64,000 nt of DNA from assembly GCF_014837145.1 (NCBI RefSeq), contig NZ_JACYFS010000001.1, positions 372,001 through 436,000 on the forward strand, in the 5' to 3' direction. Position 1 is the first letter of the stretch, and every line of letters starts with the position of its first letter. This DNA is from Chryseobacterium caseinilyticum (GTDB taxonomy: Bacteria; Bacteroidota; Bacteroidia; Flavobacteriales; Weeksellaceae). This document shows positions 61,497 to 64,000 of this stretch, in pieces. The notes under the pieces are model-generated. The model saw nothing but the letters and a program-made list of their open reading frames with translations. It did no database searches and was not told the origin of the DNA. The translations under genes were made by a program, and so were the position numbers.

Positions 61497-61864
61497 TGAA
61501 AAAACTGTTTTTGGCTGGAATGGCAGGCTTTTTTGTTATTTCATGTTCTAAAAAAGAGACTTCCGAACCGCAGTCTACAGAATCAAAAGACGTGGCGACT
61601 TCGGTTGTAAGCAATTCTTCGGGGCAAACCATGATTGAAACGTCTGACTGTCTGTCATGTCACAGCATCGACGAAAGAATGATTGGCCCATCTTACAAAG
61701 AAATTGCCGAAAAATATTCTGAAAAAGACATCGAACTGTTGGCCTCAAAAATCATTGAAGGCGGCAGTGGTGTGTGGGGTAGCGTTCCGATGCAGCCTCA
61801 TCCCCAGTTTTCAAAAGAAGATGCTAAAAAAATGGTGGAGTATATTCTGAAACAGAAAAAATAA
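61496..61864 (+). CDS. c-type cytochrome lipoprotein
   Basis: A 122-residue lipoprotein (Cys17 in VISC) followed by a Ser/Thr-rich linker and a class I cytochrome c domain. Haem is attached at CLSCH (residues 52-56) and the likely axial Met is Met99 in VPMQPHP. GPSYKEIAEKYSEK and the final YILKQKK helix are typical of cytochrome c551/c552 types. It probably carries electrons at the periplasmic face of a membrane. Overlaps the previous gene by one base. Confidence 0.9.
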   Translation: MKKLFLAGMAGFFVISCSKKETSEPQSTESKDVATSVVSNSSGQTMIETSDCLSCHSIDERMIGPSYKEIAEKYSEKDIELLASKIIEGGSGVWGSVPMQPHPQFSKEDAKKMVEYILKQKK

Positions 61865-61867
61865 TTC

Positions 61868-62791
61868 ATGACCACCGAAAAATCAGGCCTGCACACAAGA
61901 AATCTGCACCGGAATTCTTACAATTTCGACGAATTGATTTCCTGTGTGCCGGAACTGAAACATTATGTTTTTAAAAATTCGTACGGAAATTTAACAATCA
62001 ATTTCAGCATTCCGAAAGCGGTAAAGTTGCTTAACAAAGCTTTGTTGCAGCATTTTTATCAGGTGAAAGACTGGGATATTCCCGACGAAAATCTTTGTCC
62101 GCCCATTCCGGGACGTGCAGATTACATTCATTACATCGCTGATTTACTGGCAGGAAATTCCAAAGATATTCCTGGAGGTTTATCTGTAAAAGGTCTGGAT
62201 ATTGGAACTGGTGCCAATTTGGTCTATCCGCTGATCGCTCATAGATCTTATGGCTGGGAAATGGTGGGAACAGATATCAGCCAGAAATCTTTAGACAATG
62301 CGCAAAAGATTTTAGACGAAAATCCAGATTTTTCTGAAAATATTCAACTGAAATTACAGCCGGAATCCAATTTTATCTTTAAAAATATTCTTACTTCTAA
62401 AGATAAATTCACGTTCTCAATGTGCAATCCGCCATTTCATGATTCTGAGGAATCTGCACTAAAAGGCAATCTCAGGAAAACAAAAAATCTTCAAAATTCA
62501 AAAGTTCACAAACCCAATCTCAATTTCAGCGGACAAGAGGCTGAATTGTGGTGTGAAGGTGGAGAAATTGCTTTTATTTCAAAAATGATTGAGGAAAGTG
62601 TTTTGTATTCTTCACAGATTCTTTGGTTCACTACCCTGGTTTCGAAAAAGGAAAATTTATCTAAATTAAATTCACTTTTGAAGAAATTAGACGCTTTCGA
62701 GGTAAAAACAATCGATATGGCGCAGGGTCAAAAGATCAGCAGAATTTTAGCGTGGACTTTTGTTCCTAAAAATAGAAGGAATAGTTTTTAA
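61868..62791 (+). CDS. rlmF: 23S rRNA (adenine(1618)-N6)-methyltransferase
   Basis: A 307-residue SAM-dependent methyltransferase. The N-terminal LHTRNLHRNSYNFDEL and CPPIPGRADYIHYIADLL are specific for RlmF. The SAM motif is GLDIGTGANLVYPL and the catalytic NPPF is in FSMCNPPFHD. It modifies A1618 of 23S rRNA. Starts 3 bp after the cytochrome gene. Confidence 0.93.
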   Translation: MTTEKSGLHTRNLHRNSYNFDELISCVPELKHYVFKNSYGNLTINFSIPKAVKLLNKALLQHFYQVKDWDIPDENLCPPIPGRADYIHYIADLLAGNSKDIPGGLSVKGLDIGTGANLVYPLIAHRSYGWEMVGTDISQKSLDNAQKILDENPDFSENIQLKLQPESNFIFKNILTSKDKFTFSMCNPPFHDSEESALKGNLRKTKNLQNSKVHKPNLNFSGQEAELWCEGGEIAFISKMIEESVLYSSQILWFTTLVSKKENLSKLNSLLKKLDAFEVKTIDMAQGQKISRILAWTFVPKNRRNSF

Positions 62792-62808
62792 AAGTGACTT
62801 TTTTATTT

Positions 62809-62890
62809 GGGCAGCAATTTCCGCCTTCCGTTCCCGCTTTTTTGTTCGTCGTTCCTCCTCACAAAAAGAGCTCCACTCAAGTCGGGCTGC
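62809..62890. repeat. REP-like element, inverted copy
   Basis: Reads GGGCAGCAATTTCCGCCTTC, then CCCGC-T6 facing ACAAAAAGAG, and ends CAAGTCGGGCTGC; this is the reverse complement of the family at 51436 and 57048. Located directly behind rlmF, where it may also act as terminator. Confidence 0.82.
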
Positions 62891-62990
62891 GGTTTACTGA
62901 TACTTAAGAATTTAAGCGTTTTTTTAACTGAGAAATAAATCAGACTTGCAATTAATTTGTATATTTTAAACATAAAAAATATTAAGTAAA

Positions 62991-63341
62991 ATGAATGCAA
63001 ACAAATATTTTAAAGATGAGTTTTGGGGATTTTTCTTTTTAATGATTTTAATTTTTATGTTTTCTCTTCCGTTTTGTTTAGAAATTGCGGACGATTATGA
63101 CGGTAGAAATTTATTTGCTGAAATCTGTGCTTTACCAATGTACTATTTTGTTTTTCCATCTATATACTTTAATACTTCATTTTCAAGTCCACCAAGTATT
63201 AAAGAATATATATACGTAAGTTTTATAGTTACTAATATTTTATTCAACATTACATTATCTGCAGTTATATTTAGCCAAATTTATATTTATCTTATTAAGC
63301 AATTCAAAGCCAAATCTGTAAACTCTTCGGCAAAGGACTAA
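62991..63341 (+). CDS. Small hypothetical membrane protein
   Basis: 116 residues with about three to four hydrophobic segments (GFFFLMILIFMFSLPFCL, ICALPMYYFVFPSIYF, FIVTNILFNITLSAVIF). The sequence is rich in F, Y and I. No family recognised. Confidence 0.55.
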   Translation: MNANKYFKDEFWGFFFLMILIFMFSLPFCLEIADDYDGRNLFAEICALPMYYFVFPSIYFNTSFSSPPSIKEYIYVSFIVTNILFNITLSAVIFSQIYIYLIKQFKAKSVNSSAKD

Positions 63342-63403
63342 TCACATTCTGTCAAATCGATTAAAGCCTGAAAAATTAACTTCCATACAACCTTAAATTT
63401 CCT

Positions 63404-63411
63404 TATTTTTG
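63404..63411 (+). promoter_or_regulatory. -7 box (TATTTTTG) of lysS
   Basis: TAnnTTTG match 24 bp before the lysS ATG. No clear -33 TTG. Confidence 0.5.
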
Positions 63412-63435
63412 CAATTCGAAAAAATTGAATTATAA

Positions 63436-64000
63436 TGCAATTATCAGAACAGGAAATCATTAGAAGAGAAAAGCTGACTAAGCTTGTTGAAATGGGAATC
63501 AACGCATTCCCGGCAGAAGAATACACGGTTACAGATACTACAGAATCTATAAAACAGAATTTTTCTGAAAGTAAACAGGTGAAGATTGCGGGCAGACTGA
63601 TGTCCCGCCGTATTCAGGGGAAGGCTTCTTTTGCTGAATTGCAGGATTCTACAGGGAAAATTCAGGTCTATTTTAACCGTGACGAAATCTGTACGGGAGA
63701 AGACAAAACTTTATACAACGACGTTTACAAGCACCTTTTAGACATCGGTGATATCATCGGTATTGAAGGAGAACTTTTCACAACTCAGGTTGGCGAAATG
63801 ACGGTTTTGGTGAAAAACTTTACGCTTTTAACGAAAACTTTGAGACCACTTCCTCAGGCTAAAACGGATGAAAATGGAGTAGTGCACGATGCTTTCAACG
63901 ATCCTGAAATGAGATACAGACAGCGTTATGTAGATTTAACGGTGAATCCGCAGGTGAAAGATATTTTCGTTAAAAGAACTAAATTGTTCAATGCAATGAG
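63436..64000 (+). CDS. lysS: Lysyl-tRNA synthetase (class II), N-terminal part
   Basis: Begins MQLSEQEIIRREKLTKLVEM and runs off the right edge after 188 codons. The anticodon-binding OB fold is visible (VKIAGRLMSRRIQGKASFAE, IQVYFNRDE, GDIIGIEGELFTT, GEMTVLVKNFTLLTKTLRPL) followed by the motif 1 region (DPEMRYRQRYVDL, DIFVKRTKLFNAM). Charges tRNA-Lys. Strong match; the rest is outside the window. Confidence 0.96.

Overview
The window is a chromosomal segment of an AT-rich member of the Bacteroidota, most likely a Chryseobacterium-like flavobacterium (Weeksellaceae). The evidence is a SusC/SusD pair, many SPase I and lipobox signal peptides, several TAnnTTTG promoter boxes, almost no Shine-Dalgarno sequences, and the gene content (DUF4197, DUF493, DUF2490, PF10136, Bacteroidota-type alpha-2-macroglobulins). 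Species cannot be fixed from the sequence alone.

Layout. 1-6.2 kb: right end of a prophage or phage-like island (C-terminus of a tape-measure protein, two tail/baseplate proteins, a tyrosine integrase) abutting tRNA-Arg(ACG), the probable attachment site. 6.3-14 kb: substrate-binding lipoprotein, mtgA, a PF10136 membrane protein, then a minus-strand cluster in which a ParE/RelE-type toxin-antitoxin pair overlaps recF, followed by two exported proteins and a DciA-like DUF721 protein. 14-26 kb: two tandem, giant alpha-2-macroglobulin paralogues without a thioester motif; the first has a TSP3-like calcium-binding insert where a bait region would be. 26-37 kb: small exported proteins, three VOC proteins, a CPA1 antiporter, glutaminyl cyclase, deoxynucleoside kinase, ArsC-like protein. 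37-50 kb: a polysaccharide utilization locus (SusC, SusD, LamG lipoprotein, two PF10091/GH144-like lipoproteins, an esterase, a GH3 beta-glucosidase) that I predict acts on beta-1,2-glucan. 50-53 kb: ohr-ohrR, a nitroreductase with a palindromic operator candidate, lipB. 53-61 kb: a complete trp operon, trpE-G-(EEP nuclease)-D-C-F-B-A, preceded by a leader peptide with three consecutive Trp codons and an intrinsic terminator, i.e. a classical-looking attenuator. 61-64 kb: two small lipoproteins (one a cytochrome c), rlmF, a membrane protein and the start of lysS.

The most unusual features are non-coding. Degenerate 7-bp tandem arrays (units such as CATCAAA, CAAATCT, CTTGAAT) exactly fill gaps between stop and start codons at two places, flank the trpB stop, and are built into the first codons of trpA, trpF and trpG. 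Several REP-like hairpin families punctuate other gaps, including a 173-bp tandem repeat inside the PUL. The trpL attenuator, the heptamer arrays, the tandem macroglobulins and the predicted beta-1,2-glucan locus are the items I would look at first.
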